Positions 53,653-63,447 are shown, counted from the stretch's first letter. The stretch is 64,000 nucleotides of DNA from Acidobacteriota bacterium (GCA_033549365.1 JAWSUF010000001.1:124001-188000), one strand, 5' to 3'. Notes: generated by a model not told the origin, from the letters alone. Numbers and translations: made by a program.

Positions 53653-53694
53653 CCCTCGAGGCCCAAATGAACTTCCGCTTTTAAGGCTCGAGGG
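53653..53694 (+). terminator. Possible hairpin after the Gld-like operon
   Basis: CCCTCGAG (53653-53660) and CTCGAGGG (53687-53694) are a perfect 8-bp inverted repeat with a 26-nt loop. They begin 17 nt after the DUF4340 stop. There is no T-run after the stem, so a Rho-independent terminator is not assured. The dispersed repeat copy starts immediately after it. Confidence 0.35.
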
Positions 53695-53695
53695 A

Positions 53696-53840
53696 ATCCC
53701 TTCACAAGACGCGTCCGGACCCCGGCGAGGCCCGGCCGCTCCGGCTCCGATTCTCGCTCTCCTTGACCTGCGGTCTCGGATCCGTGCCCGCTCGGCCCTC
53801 CGACGGCTTGTTCCGGGATTCCCCCTGCGCCTCGCGGAAG
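53696..53840 (+). repeat. Dispersed 145-bp repeat, copy A
   Basis: This intergenic sequence aligns without gaps to 63533-63677 with 124 of 145 bases identical (about 85%). The most conserved runs are the first 23 bases and the segment TCGGATCCGTGCCCGCTCG. It lies between the DUF4340 gene and mutY, 27 nt before the mutY start. Both copies have an open frame but share only about 70% of residues, so they look non-coding. No terminal inverted repeats or target duplication were found. Confidence 0.75.
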
Positions 53841-53867
53841 TTATCTCTAGCATTTTGGACAAGAACG

Positions 53868-54965
53868 ATGCGTTCGCATAATTTTATTGCCGTCGATCCC
53901 GTTGTTTTCCGCAGGCGTCTTCTCAACTGGTACCGCCGGAACCGCCGGGAACTTCCCTGGCGGAAGACGGCCGACCCTTATGCGGTCTGGGTCTCCGAAA
54001 TCATGCTTCAGCAGACAACGGTCAAGGCGGTCATCCCCTATTACGAACGGTGGATGCGTCTGTTTCCGGACATCAAGTCTCTGGCGGGAGCTCCTCTACG
54101 GAAAGTTCTCAAGGCCTGGCAGGGGCTCGGGTATTATCAGCGCGCCCGGAACCTCCATGCCGCGGCCCGGACCATTGTCCGCAATCACGGAGGACGGATT
54201 CCCGACGACGCCGAAAGCTTGTCACGTCTTCCCGGGTTCGGAGCCTATACCACGGCCGCCGTCCTTAGCATCGTCTTCGGAAAAACCCTCCCCGTTTTGG
54301 ACGGAAATGTTCGTCGAGTGCTTTTGCGATTGATCTGCACCGGCACAGATCATCCGGCGCCCCGGGACCCCGTCTTGCGGGAATTGTTGAACGCTTGGAT
54401 CTCCAAAAAATCACCTGGCGCCTTCAACCAGGCGATGATGGAGCTCGGCGCCCTGGTCTGCCGGCCGCGAAATCCTTTCTGCCTGCTCTGCCCCGTGCGT
54501 TCGTTCTGCGGGGCCGAGCGGTTGGGACTCCAGGAGGTTGTCCCTGCGCCTCGAACCCTGAAGATCGAAAAACTTGAAGCGGCGGTCGCCGTCATCATCC
54601 ACCGCAAGCGCATCCTCCTCCACAGGCGTCCGCCCGGCGGGCTTCTTGGAGATCTCTGGGAGTTTCCGGGGGGGAAAATTGAACCGGGCGAGTCCGCCGA
54701 GCAGGCCACGAAACGGGAGGTGAGGGAGGAACTCGGAATTGAAATTGAAGGACTCGAATTCCTGGCCCGGATCCGCCATGCCCACACCCGTTTTCAGGTC
54801 GACTTGACGGCCTTTGTCTGCCGGCCGGCCGGCGCCCTGCCGGCTCCGGCGCCGGACATCGCCTGGGTCACGCCGGGTGCTCTCAAGAGGTACCCCCTGC
54901 CCTCGGGCAGTGTCAAGATCGTCAACGCCCTCCTGGAGAGAAGGAAACCGGAGATCAGACTTTAG
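53868..54965 (+). CDS. mutY: A/G-specific adenine DNA glycosylase with NUDIX-type C-terminus
   Basis: MutY removes adenine mispaired with 8-oxoguanine. The 365-residue protein has the N-terminal ELPWRKTADPYAVWVSEIMLQQT helix-hairpin region, LPGFGAYTTAAVLS with the usual catalytic aspartate in LDGNVRRV, and the iron-sulfur cluster motif C-x6-C-x2-C-x5-C (VCRPRNPFCLLCPVRSFC). A NUDIX-like domain follows (GDLWEFPGGKIEPGES). The longer open frame runs back through the dispersed repeat and is rejected. ATG 53868 lacks a clear ribosome site. The 3' end overlaps the convergent flavodiiron gene by 4 bp. Confidence 0.93.
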   Translation: MRSHNFIAVDPVVFRRRLLNWYRRNRRELPWRKTADPYAVWVSEIMLQQTTVKAVIPYYERWMRLFPDIKSLAGAPLRKVLKAWQGLGYYQRARNLHAAARTIVRNHGGRIPDDAESLSRLPGFGAYTTAAVLSIVFGKTLPVLDGNVRRVLLRLICTGTDHPAPRDPVLRELLNAWISKKSPGAFNQAMMELGALVCRPRNPFCLLCPVRSFCGAERLGLQEVVPAPRTLKIEKLEAAVAVIIHRKRILLHRRPPGGLLGDLWEFPGGKIEPGESAEQATKREVREELGIEIEGLEFLARIRHAHTRFQVDLTAFVCRPAGALPAPAPDIAWVTPGALKRYPLPSGSVKIVNALLERRKPEIRL

Positions 54966-56140
54966 ACAAGTCCGAGTTCGACGTGTTTGGCGGCGACGGC
55001 GTCGGCCATGGCATCCAATCCCCGGAAGTCCGCGTCCCGGGGATAGCCCCGGCAGATAACGGGCTCGATGAGCTCAACCTTGAGGGCCGGTATCATCCCC
55101 TTGATGACGTCCACGGTCTTGGTGGCCCATCCGTAGGATCCGAAGACCGAGGCGAAGCGGGCCTTGGGGCGCAGGGCATTGGCCAGGTAGACGGCGGACA
55201 CGACGGCCGGATGGGGACCGACGTGAACCGTGGGCGTGCCGACAATGACCGTGGCCGCGTCGACCAGGCTCATGGCCAACTGGCCGATGTCGGCGAATTC
55301 CATATTGAAGGGGTGGACGCGAACGCCGCGTTCGGCCAGCCCCTCGACAAGATATTCGGCCATCTTGGCCGTCGATCCGTGCATGGACACCCAGGGAATG
55401 ACCGCGATGTTTTTCGGCGTGTCACCCGCCCAGTCGCGGTAGGCATCCATGATGAAGCCGGGCCGGCCGTGGAGCGGGCCGTGGCTCGGCGCGATGATCT
55501 CGATGTCCAGGCGCGAAATCTTTTCCAGATTGTCGCGGACGATCTTGCGGAAGGGCATCATGATTTCGGCATAATAGCGCTTGGCCGGCTCATACACCCG
55601 TTCCTCGTCGGCGACAAACAGGTCGGACGTGGCCAGGTGGGAGCCGAAGAAATCGCAGCTGAAAAGGATCTTGTCTTCGGCCAGATATGTGGACATGGTC
55701 TCGGGCCAGTGGACCCAGGGGGTATAGACGAAGGTCAGGGTTTTGCCGCCTAGAGACACGGTCTCCCCGTCCTTGACCGCGCGGACCCGGTCTTCCGGAA
55801 GAATAAGATGGTCGATCAACATGGGCCGGGCCTTTTCCGAACAGAGGACGACGGCTCCGGGGTATTTTTCCATAACGAATAGGATGGCCCCGGAATGGTC
55901 CTGTTCGGCGTGGTGGGCGACGATGTAATCGATCTTCGGGACGGCCTCAAGATGGCGGGACAAAATGTCCGTCTTCGTCGGATCGACGGCATCGAGAAGA
56001 ACGGTTTTTTCGCTCCCCCTGACGAGGTAAGCGTTATAGCTTGTGCCGTCGGGCAGCGGGATCAGGGCGTCGAACAGGCGGCGGTCCCAGTCGACGGCGC
56101 CGACCCAATGGACATTTTTGCGGATCTCGCGAGGTTTCAT
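54962..56140 (-). CDS. Flavodiiron protein (FprA-type)
   Basis: This 392-residue protein has an N-terminal metallo-beta-lactamase domain with the diiron ligand motif HHAEQDHSG (H-x-E-x-D-H) and HGPLHG. A C-terminal flavodoxin domain follows (WVSMHGSTAKMAEYLVEGL; FMN loop PTVHVGPHP). Flavodiiron proteins reduce oxygen to water, or nitric oxide to nitrous oxide, protecting anaerobes. No rubredoxin gene is adjacent. AAGGAG precedes the start, and a TATAAA-type -10 lies about 35 nt upstream on the minus strand. Presence suggests an anaerobic or microaerobic lifestyle. Confidence 0.92.
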   Translation of the reverse strand: MKPREIRKNVHWVGAVDWDRRLFDALIPLPDGTSYNAYLVRGSEKTVLLDAVDPTKTDILSRHLEAVPKIDYIVAHHAEQDHSGAILFVMEKYPGAVVLCSEKARPMLIDHLILPEDRVRAVKDGETVSLGGKTLTFVYTPWVHWPETMSTYLAEDKILFSCDFFGSHLATSDLFVADEERVYEPAKRYYAEIMMPFRKIVRDNLEKISRLDIEIIAPSHGPLHGRPGFIMDAYRDWAGDTPKNIAVIPWVSMHGSTAKMAEYLVEGLAERGVRVHPFNMEFADIGQLAMSLVDAATVIVGTPTVHVGPHPAVVSAVYLANALRPKARFASVFGSYGWATKTVDVIKGMIPALKVELIEPVICRGYPRDADFRGLDAMADAVAAKHVELGLV

Positions 56141-56199
56141 GGGCAGTCTCCTTTTTTATTCCCTACTTATTTTATATGGTTTCCGCCCACGCTTCAACC

Positions 56200-57720
56200 T
56201 CAAATCACAAACAAATCTTTACCCGAGAAGTTGGGGTCGGTGGTCAGGTTGACGCCGAGGCGGCGGAAGCCGGCCTCGTCGCCGGGTGTCGGCATGTGTG
56301 TCATGTGGACTTCGCAGCCGTGAATGCCCTTGAGCTTGTCCAGTGCCATGTGGGCGGCCGGATTGGTCGAGGCATTGATGCCCAGGCCGATCAGGACCTC
56401 GGAGAGATCGAGGCTGACCGACGAGGCTCCGCCCAGCGTGCGCTTGAGGTTGGCGACGGCCTCGATGATGCTCGGGGACAGAAGGTGGATCTCATCGGGA
56501 ATTCCGGCCAGCGTTTTTGCGGCATTGAGGACGAGGCTGGATGCCGCATGCATCAGCGCGGAGTTCTTTCCCGTGAGGATCGCACCGTCGGCGAGTTCGA
56601 GAGCCGCTCCGCAGTGGATGCCCTTGTGGCCTTTGCCCTTTTCCTTGGCCTCGACGGCCGCATCCCGCGCGGCGCCGACGACCGGCCGGTCCTCGGGCTT
56701 GACGCCGAGTTCCTTCATCAGCAGCTCGGCCCGCTGGACGGTTTCCTTCTCCGTCAGCCCCATGGCATATTCGCACTGGTAACGGAACCAGCGCCGGATG
56801 AGCTCCTGCCGGGCCGCCTCCTTCACGACGGCGTCGTCGACGATTCCTCCGCCGGCCGTGTTGACGCCCATGTCGGTCGGAGATCTGTAGACAGAGGGAT
56901 CGCCCGTAATTTTCTCCAGGATCCGCCGGACCACGGGGAAAGCCTCGACGTCGCGGTTATAGTTTACGGCCGTCTTGCCGTAAGCTTCGAGGTGAAACGG
57001 ATCAATGAGGTTGAAATCGCCGATGTCGGCCGTCGCCGCCTCGTAGGCCACGTTCACCGGATGCTTGAGGGGGAGGTTCCAGATCGGGAAGGTCTCGAAC
57101 TTGGCGTAGCCTGAGGCTATCCCCTTCCGATGGTCGTGATGGATCTGGGACAGGCAGGTCGCAAGTTTTCCGCTTCCCGGCCCCGGACCGGTCACGATGA
57201 CCAGACGGCGGCGCGTTTCGATCGAGGCGTTGGCTCCATAGCCCTCCTCGCTGACGATGGTATCGACATCCGTGGGATATCCCTTCGTCGCCGCGTGGGT
57301 AAAAACCTTGATATCCCGGCGTTCGAGCTTGTTTCGAAAAATCCGGGCCGCCGGCTGGCCGTTGAAGCGGGTGATGACGACGGCCGCGACATCGACCCCG
57401 CCTTCCCGGAGACCGTCGATCATTTTCATGGCGTCCGTGTCGTAAGTGATGCCGAAATCGGCCCGCATCTTTTTGCGCTCGATGTCGCCGGCGTAAATGC
57501 AGAGCAGAACATCGGCCTGCTCCCGGAGTTCGCGCAGAAGAGCCATCTTGACGTTGGGGTCGTAGCCCGGAAGAACCCGGGCGGCGTGGTGGTCGAAGAG
57601 AAGCTTTCCGCCGAATTCGAGATAGAGTTTGCCGTCGAAAAGCGCCATTCTCTCCCGGATCGCGCGGGCCTGCTCGCGGACGTACCAGGAATTGTCGAAA
57701 CCGGTTTTCCGGACCGTCAT
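56200..57720 (-). CDS. DUF1846-family protein
   Basis: This 506-residue protein matches the DUF1846 family from its start (GFDNSWYVREQARAIRERMALFDGKLYLEFGGK is the diagnostic block, quoted in parts: LFDGKLYLEFGGKLL). A glycine-rich loop GPGPGSGKLATCLSQIHHD resembles a nucleotide-binding P-loop. The family function is unknown. It overlaps the glycoside hydrolase gene by 4 bp, so the two share an operon, although a functional link is not obvious. Start 57720 fits the family N-terminus. Confidence 0.85.
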   Translation of the reverse strand: MTVRKTGFDNSWYVREQARAIRERMALFDGKLYLEFGGKLLFDHHAARVLPGYDPNVKMALLRELREQADVLLCIYAGDIERKKMRADFGITYDTDAMKMIDGLREGGVDVAAVVITRFNGQPAARIFRNKLERRDIKVFTHAATKGYPTDVDTIVSEEGYGANASIETRRRLVIVTGPGPGSGKLATCLSQIHHDHRKGIASGYAKFETFPIWNLPLKHPVNVAYEAATADIGDFNLIDPFHLEAYGKTAVNYNRDVEAFPVVRRILEKITGDPSVYRSPTDMGVNTAGGGIVDDAVVKEAARQELIRRWFRYQCEYAMGLTEKETVQRAELLMKELGVKPEDRPVVGAARDAAVEAKEKGKGHKGIHCGAALELADGAILTGKNSALMHAASSLVLNAAKTLAGIPDEIHLLSPSIIEAVANLKRTLGGASSVSLDLSEVLIGLGINASTNPAAHMALDKLKGIHGCEVHMTHMPTPGDEAGFRRLGVNLTTDPNFSGKDLFVI

Positions 57721-60700
57721 GACGACCCTGTCCGGGCGCTATGACCGGCGTCGGGCCGGCGTTCGACGATCCGGAAGTTCTCGAACAAGCCGTAGGGCAG
57801 AACATCATAGGCCGAACCCGGGGGCGGGCCGCCCTCCGGCGCCTTGCGGAAATCGGACGGCCAGGCCCGTCCGCGCAACGGCGATCCATGATGGGGACCG
57901 AGAGTGTTCTTCAAGCTGCCCGTGACGGCGACAACGACGGTGTTCGCGCCTTCGACGACGAAATCGGTGATGTCGCATTCATAGGGAGGGAAAGCCGCCG
58001 TCCCGGCATCACGTTCATTCACAAAAAGCCGGACATCCGATCCGGCCCACTCACCAAGCCGGACAACAATGCGTCGGCCGGGGGCGGGCGGGCTCTCCAT
58101 CCGGAATTCGGACTCATAGCGGACCGTGCCGCCGTAAAACGGCAGCCCCTGATCTTTCCAGGCGCCCGGCTCAAGGCGCCGCGGGGGCAGGATCCGGAAT
58201 CCCCGTCCCGACGGTTCCAGCCGGAAATCGCCGAGAACATAGACGGATTCAAGCTCGGCGTGCAGGGTGAAGGGTTTGACCCTCAACCTCACGATGTTTC
58301 GGCCCGGACGGACCGCGCCCCCGATGTCGTAAACGCCGAAGGCTTTATCCAGCCACCACTCGCCGGGAAGGGCCGCAACGTCGCGTCCGTTGACTTGAAC
58401 GGCGAAGAGATCCGGGCGCTCGGCGACCAGCCGGAACGTCGCCAGGTGCGGTCCTCCCCCGGCAATTTCGAATGAGAACTCGGACTCGAATCCCGAATTT
58501 TCAGAAAAAACATCCCTGTCCAGGATGTCAGTCTTGAACTGAACGGCATGGTCCCAGGGATTCCTTTCAAAACCGTGGGCCTGAAAGATGCGGGTCTGGG
58601 CGTCATAAAAATACAGATTCCTGAAAATCGCACCATCGATCCGCAGATCGCAGTGGTCAAGGGTCAAGACATTCAGCGATTCCCGATTCACCGACGGCGC
58701 CGTCGCGGCAATCCCTGTTTCCGTCCATGTCTCTCCCGGAACCGGTTCGCCGGCCTCGACGCTGAGACAGAGAAGAAGGCTTCCCGCAGGAGGCAGGCTG
58801 AACTCAACCCGCACCTCGCCACCCCCCTCCGTTTTATAGGGAAATGCGGCCGTACGGCCCGTGAACGGATCCCAGGCCTCGACCGAACCGCCGGCGGCCC
58901 GGAACGTTCCCGACACCGTTTTGTCATCGGCCGTGTTCACGAGAAAAAGGATGTCCGCATCCCGAAGCTTCCTGTGATGATGGAAAAACCGGTCCTCGTT
59001 CTGCAGACCCCTGAAAACGATTTCCGGTGGGTGAAGCTCATGGAGTTTCTCGAATCCCAATCCGGGCGCAAACCACCGGTCTCCGAAAGCCCCGGCCATC
59101 TTCCGCACATCGTCCGATCTTTCGGCATCCACGTATTCCGGCCCCGCAACCCATGAGATGACTTTGCCGCCCTTATAAAGATAGTGATTGAGAAGACGGA
59201 CGGTCTCGGAGTTCATGTTTTCCATTCCCGGAGGAATCACGACAAGATCGTAGGCCTCGCGGCCCACGAAGAGAGACCGGAAGCGGGCCCGGCCGAAATC
59301 GGCCAGCGTTTTTTCGCTGGCCAGATCGTAGGCAATGTGTTCGGCTTCCAGGAGATTGATGAACTTGTGAAATTCCTCTCCGATGAACTGCGTCCGTCCC
59401 TTTGCGATCAGCGGCGTATAATACATCCAGGCGGATGTCGTCGGCTCGATGACCAGAACTCGGGAAGCCGGCCGGCCCAGGCTCAACACGGCGGAGAGGC
59501 GGGCGAAGTAGTCGGCCAGTCTGCGGTAGGATCCCCACCAGGGTGCGTGATAGGAAAACGACGGAGGATGGTCGCGCTTCCGCGCCCCGCGGATCGTGGC
59601 GTAAGACAGGTGTTGATTGAGGAAATTGACGCCGAGCGCATAAGCCCAGTCTCCGATCCGTTTTTGATCCTCGAACGTCAGATCCCAGCCCGAAGCGCCG
59701 TAGGTTTCGGCCAGCGTCCGCGTCCGGCCGTGCTGAACGGCGGCGCTCCGGATCTCCCGGACGGCCCGGGCGTTTCCGAACTGGGCATGCGGTCCTGTGG
59801 CATATTCGTTCATCAGGATGTCGATTCCGGGCATGTGCGCATAGGCGGCCAGGGCCAGGTTGTCGGGACAGACGCGGGGAACGGGCCATTCATGTTCCCA
59901 GTAATGGCCGGTGAACACAAGATTGTTGTCTTCACAATATTGGAAATAGGGCTTGGCCCAGTTCTCGATAAAGAGATCGAGGAGCACCGACCGGTAATTG
60001 TGGCGGATTTTCTGGAAATCGAAGGCGTCCTCGAAAAGGGAGGCCAAGTGGGGTTTGAGGTTGTATCCCCATCGTTTTTGAAACTCCTCAAAAAGCGCCG
60101 GAGTGAAGCTCACCGCGGAACGTCCTCCGGCCGGGGAGATTTCCGCCTCGTCCTGGAAGACGCCGGGGATGGTCCGGCCGAATTCCGATCCGGCCGTCTC
60201 CTGGTAAGGGTTCAGGGTGACTTCCAGGAATCTCTCGGTGACGTCCCGCCGCAGAAGATCGACATAGGGAAATCCGCCGTGCCAGGGCGAAGGTTGCTGG
60301 CGGACGACGTCGAAGACATAGTAATCCCCATCTCCGAGGCGGCCGGCCAGGGCATCGGCCGTCACATCCTGGAAACCCCGATGGGTCAGGTTCTGGACCA
60401 GAAGGGGTTCAATCTCAAAGACATCGGGAAGAACCGTCATGCGGGTCAGCCGCAGTCCCGAGCGCACGGCGTCGGGCATCTGCGCCGGCACATGGCCCCC
60501 GGCGAATCCCGAGGGGTAGGAGTTTTCATCATAGATCCAGACGTTCATTCCTAAACCGGCGGCGGTGTCCACAGCGTAGCGGAAAAGAGAAAACCATTTC
60601 TCCGAAAGATAGGGAGTGACAAGTCCGGGCCGGGGATGAACGAAAACGCCGCCCAGGCCTTTCTCCCGGAAGTCGGTCAATTGCTCGTCGATCTGTTCCC

Positions 60701-60875
60701 GGGTCATGGCGTCGTTCCAGACCCAGAAGGGAACACTCCGGTATTCGACCGGGGGATTTTCGAAAAGTGCGAGGGCTTCGTTCCGGCTTTCGAGTTCGGG
60801 CGCTCTCGCGCAGGATGAAAAGGCCAGCCATGCGGAAAAGATCCATAAAGCCGGGCGAAGTGTTTTATTGATCAT
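57717..60875 (-). CDS. Large glycoside hydrolase lipoprotein (GH106 alpha-L-rhamnosidase-like)
   Basis: This 1052-residue exported protein has a signal with a plausible lipobox (FSSC at about 19-22). The N-terminal EYRSVPFWVWNDAMTREQI and the segment GLGGVFVHPRPGLVTPYLS resemble GH106 and GH2-like rhamnosidases of plant- or algal-polysaccharide degraders. Galactose-binding-like beta domains occupy the C-terminal third (EWAGSDVRLFVNERDAG, YECDITDFVVEG). Catalytic residues cannot be assigned by eye. GAGGAA precedes the start at 60875. It overlaps the DUF1846 gene by 4 bp. Confidence 0.7.
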   Translation of the reverse strand: MINKTLRPALWIFSAWLAFSSCARAPELESRNEALALFENPPVEYRSVPFWVWNDAMTREQIDEQLTDFREKGLGGVFVHPRPGLVTPYLSEKWFSLFRYAVDTAAGLGMNVWIYDENSYPSGFAGGHVPAQMPDAVRSGLRLTRMTVLPDVFEIEPLLVQNLTHRGFQDVTADALAGRLGDGDYYVFDVVRQQPSPWHGGFPYVDLLRRDVTERFLEVTLNPYQETAGSEFGRTIPGVFQDEAEISPAGGRSAVSFTPALFEEFQKRWGYNLKPHLASLFEDAFDFQKIRHNYRSVLLDLFIENWAKPYFQYCEDNNLVFTGHYWEHEWPVPRVCPDNLALAAYAHMPGIDILMNEYATGPHAQFGNARAVREIRSAAVQHGRTRTLAETYGASGWDLTFEDQKRIGDWAYALGVNFLNQHLSYATIRGARKRDHPPSFSYHAPWWGSYRRLADYFARLSAVLSLGRPASRVLVIEPTTSAWMYYTPLIAKGRTQFIGEEFHKFINLLEAEHIAYDLASEKTLADFGRARFRSLFVGREAYDLVVIPPGMENMNSETVRLLNHYLYKGGKVISWVAGPEYVDAERSDDVRKMAGAFGDRWFAPGLGFEKLHELHPPEIVFRGLQNEDRFFHHHRKLRDADILFLVNTADDKTVSGTFRAAGGSVEAWDPFTGRTAAFPYKTEGGGEVRVEFSLPPAGSLLLCLSVEAGEPVPGETWTETGIAATAPSVNRESLNVLTLDHCDLRIDGAIFRNLYFYDAQTRIFQAHGFERNPWDHAVQFKTDILDRDVFSENSGFESEFSFEIAGGGPHLATFRLVAERPDLFAVQVNGRDVAALPGEWWLDKAFGVYDIGGAVRPGRNIVRLRVKPFTLHAELESVYVLGDFRLEPSGRGFRILPPRRLEPGAWKDQGLPFYGGTVRYESEFRMESPPAPGRRIVVRLGEWAGSDVRLFVNERDAGTAAFPPYECDITDFVVEGANTVVVAVTGSLKNTLGPHHGSPLRGRAWPSDFRKAPEGGPPPGSAYDVLPYGLFENFRIVERRPDAGHSARTGSS

Positions 60876-60901
60876 GTTGTTTCCTCGAAGGACGATTAAA
60901 A

Positions 60902-60995
<94 letters not shown>

Positions 60996-61060
60996 GCGCT
61001 GAACGGAATCCCGACTATTCTAGCAGAATCCTCCACTGATGGAAACGGGGCGATAAAGAG

Positions 61061-61146
61061 CGGAGGGAGAGGGATTCGAACCCCCGACCCGGAAACCGGG
61101 TAGCGGTTTTCAAGACCGCCGCCTTCAACCACTCGGCCATCCCTCC
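61061..61146 (-). tRNA. tRNA-Ser (anticodon UGA), CCA not encoded
   Basis: The minus strand gives an 86-nt serine tRNA with acceptor pairing GGAGGGA/TCCCTCC (61146-61140 with 61068-61062). The anticodon loop is CTTGAAA with anticodon UGA, the variable arm is long, and the TPsiC segment is GGTTCGAATC. The discriminator is G at 61061. The next three bases would give CTC, so the CCA tail must be added by the CCA enzyme. Confidence 0.93.
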
Positions 61147-61289
61147 GGAGACGGCTTCATTCTACATCCCTCCGGTCAACCTGACAACATGTGTCCGGAC
61201 TTCGGCGCATCGCATGATTTTTAACTCCCCTTTCGGCTTTCGCTCTTTGGGCTTGGGGGAATCCGTTAATCTAACCGCGGCCGCGCCGC

Positions 61290-61318
61290 TTGAAGTCCGG
61301 AGGCAATCAGAGTAAGAT
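61290..61318 (+). promoter_or_regulatory. Candidate promoter of the NYN-domain gene
   Basis: TTGAAG (61290-61295), a 17-nt spacer and TAAGAT (61313-61318) lie about 43 nt before the start codon, giving a leader that holds the AAGGTG ribosome site. The rest of the 61147-61361 region shows no gene. Confidence 0.4.
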
Positions 61319-61361
61319 GGGGCCGGAACCGAAAAGACTCCCGTGCGGGAAGGTGACAATT

Positions 61362-62156
61362 ATGGAAAAATTCGATGCGATGCGGACCAAGAAAATCGCT
61401 CTTCTCATCGACGGCGACAACGCCCAACCGTCCTTGATCGGCCAGATCATGACCGAGGCCGGAAAATACGGCCTCGTGACCATCCGCCGTATTTACGGCG
61501 ACTGGACGACGGTCAACATGTCCGGCTGGAAAAACACCCTCAACGACAACGCCATCCAGCCCATCCAGCAGTTCCGCTACACCGTGGGCAAGAACGCAAC
61601 GGACAGCGCCATGATCATCGACGCCATGGATATTCTCCACGGCGACCTGGTCGACGGCTTCTGCATCGTCTCGAGCGACAGCGACTACACCCGCCTGGCC
61701 ACACGCATTCGGGAGATGGGCTTTTTCGTCATGGGCATCGGCGCCCGGAAAACCCCCAAAGCCTTCGTCAACGCCTGCAATGTCTTCATTTACACGGAAA
61801 ACCTGGTGGTCAAGGACACGCCTCGCGGAGAGCAGCGGAGCTCCGTCAAGAAGTCGGCCGAAAAAGACAAGGACAGGGAAGACAGATCCCGGAAATACGA
61901 CCCTGTGCCCCTCCTTCGGGGAGCGTTCGACATGGCCGTCCAGGAAGACGGGTGGGCCAACCTCGGGACCATCGGATTTTATCTCCGCCAGCTTGACCCG
62001 GGCTTCGATCCCCGGACCTACGGTCACAAGCAGCTCTCCCAGCTCATCCGCAGCCACGGGAAGCTGTTCGACGTCAAGGCTCACGAGGAAAGCGGCGGGA
62101 CGGCCATCTATATCCGCATGAAGGAGCCGCCGGCCGGAGAATCGGCCGGAGCCTGA
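61362..62156 (+). CDS. NYN (PIN-like) domain protein with C-terminal OST-HTH/LOTUS domain
   Basis: This 264-residue protein has an N-terminal NYN nuclease-like domain (about 10-150). Its acidic residues lie in LLIDGDNAQP, NATDSAMIIDAMDIL and IVSSDSDYTRLA, the usual metal-binding pattern of PIN-like ribonucleases. A basic linker (KKSAEKDKDRED) leads to an OST-HTH/LOTUS domain (EDGWANLGTIGFYLRQLDPG) that binds RNA or helicase partners. It probably cleaves or binds RNA. The start at 61362 has AAGGTG upstream. The stop abuts the serS stop on the other strand exactly. Confidence 0.85.
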   Translation: MEKFDAMRTKKIALLIDGDNAQPSLIGQIMTEAGKYGLVTIRRIYGDWTTVNMSGWKNTLNDNAIQPIQQFRYTVGKNATDSAMIIDAMDILHGDLVDGFCIVSSDSDYTRLATRIREMGFFVMGIGARKTPKAFVNACNVFIYTENLVVKDTPRGEQRSSVKKSAEKDKDREDRSRKYDPVPLLRGAFDMAVQEDGWANLGTIGFYLRQLDPGFDPRTYGHKQLSQLIRSHGKLFDVKAHEESGGTAIYIRMKEPPAGESAGA

Positions 62157-63440
62157 TCACGGCGTGTCGGCGGCGATTCTTTTCAATCCCCCCATGTAAG
62201 GACGAAGGGCTTCGGGAATCCCGACCGAGCCGTCCGCCATTTGATAATTTTCCAGGATGGCGGCCGCCGTGCGTCCCACGGCCAGGCCGGAGCCGTTCAG
62301 GGTGTGGACGAATTCGGGCTTGGCCTTGGGGGCGGGCCGGAACCGGATATTGGACCGCCGGGCTTGAAAATCCCTGCAGTTGGAGCATGAAGAGATCTCC
62401 ATGTAGCTTTTCCGGCCCGGCATCCAGACCTCGAGGTCATAGGTCTTGGCGCTCGCAAAACCCATGTCGCCCGCGCAGAGAAGAACCACCCGGTAGGCCA
62501 GGCCGAGCCGGCGGAGGACTTCTTCGGCGGAGGCCGTCATGCGCTCGAGTTCGTCGTTCGACGACTCCGGCACCGAGAAGATCATCATTTCGACCTTGTT
62601 GAACTGGTGCTGGCGGACAAGTCCGCGGATGTCCTTGCCGTAGGATCCGGCCTCGCTGCGGAAACACGGCGTCCAGGCGGCGAATCGGCGCGGCAAGTCG
62701 GCGGTGTCCAGGATTTCATTACGATAATAATTGGTCAGCGGAACTTCGGCAGTGGGAATCATGTAGAGATCGGTGCCCTCGAGCTGAAATAAATCCTCCT
62801 TGAATTTGGGCAGGTTTCCCGTTCCGGTCAAGCTTTGGGCATTGGCGATGAAGGGAGGCAGGATTTCCGTGAACCCGCCTTCCCGGACATGGATGTCAAG
62901 CATGAAATTGATCAGAGCCCGCTCCAGCCGGGCCGCGGCCCGGAGGGACACGACGAATCGGGATCCGGCGATTTTTCCCGCCCTCTCGAAATCAAGGATG
63001 CCCAGGGTCTCCCCGATTTCCCAGTGCGGCTTGGGTTCGAATTCGAAAGACGGAGGCGGACCCGACCGCCGCACCTCGATATTGTCCTCCGCACCGCTTC
63101 CGGCCGGAACCGACGGATCGGGCAGGTTCGGAAAGGTTAAAAGAACGGCTTTCACTTCCTCTTCGATGGCTCGCAATTCATCTTCGAGTGTTTTGAGGCC
63201 GTCGCCGACGCCGCGCATTTCGGCGATCAGAACCGACGCGTCGCGGCCTTCCATCTTCATGCGCGAGACCTCATCCGAGGCCTTGTTTTTGAGAGAGCGG
63301 AGATCTTCGACCTTCCGGAGCATTTCCTTTTTCCGTTCGGCCAGGGCGACGAAGGCGTCGAGGTCCGGAAGGCGGCCCCGCATGGAGAGCCTATCTTTCA
63401 CGTTATCAATATGTTCCAGAATATCTTTGGGGTCCAGCAT
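62157..63440 (-). CDS. serS: Seryl-tRNA synthetase, leaderless start
   Basis: This 427-residue class II synthetase charges tRNA-Ser. An N-terminal two-helix coiled-coil arm (about 30-100) binds the tRNA variable arm. Motif 2 ([21 protein letters not shown]) and motif 3 (the segment [18 protein letters not shown]) are complete. The open frame extends to 63542, but the family begins [14 protein letters not shown] at 63440. TATAAT lies 7 nt before that ATG, with no ribosome site in a usable position. Two tRNA-Ser genes lie 1-2 kb away on the same strand. Confidence 0.95.
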   Translation of the reverse strand: MLDPKDILEHIDNVKDRLSMRGRLPDLDAFVALAERKKEMLRKVEDLRSLKNKASDEVSRMKMEGRDASVLIAEMRGVGDGLKTLEDELRAIEEEVKAVLLTFPNLPDPSVPAGSGAEDNIEVRRSGPPPSFEFEPKPHWEIGETLGILDFERAGKIAGSRFVVSLRAAARLERALINFMLDIHVREGGFTEILPPFIANAQSLTGTGNLPKFKEDLFQLEGTDLYMIPTAEVPLTNYYRNEILDTADLPRRFAAWTPCFRSEAGSYGKDIRGLVRQHQFNKVEMMIFSVPESSNDELERMTASAEEVLRRLGLAYRVVLLCAGDMGFASAKTYDLEVWMPGRKSYMEISSCSNCRDFQARRSNIRFRPAPKAKPEFVHTLNGSGLAVGRTAAAILENYQMADGSVGIPEALRPYMGGLKRIAADTP

Positions 63441-63447
63441 GCCCGCG

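Noticed and set aside
53763-53867. N-terminal extension of mutY
   Set aside because: The extra 35 codons lie largely within and just after the dispersed repeat and do not resemble any MutY N-terminus. The ATG at 53868 is preferred.
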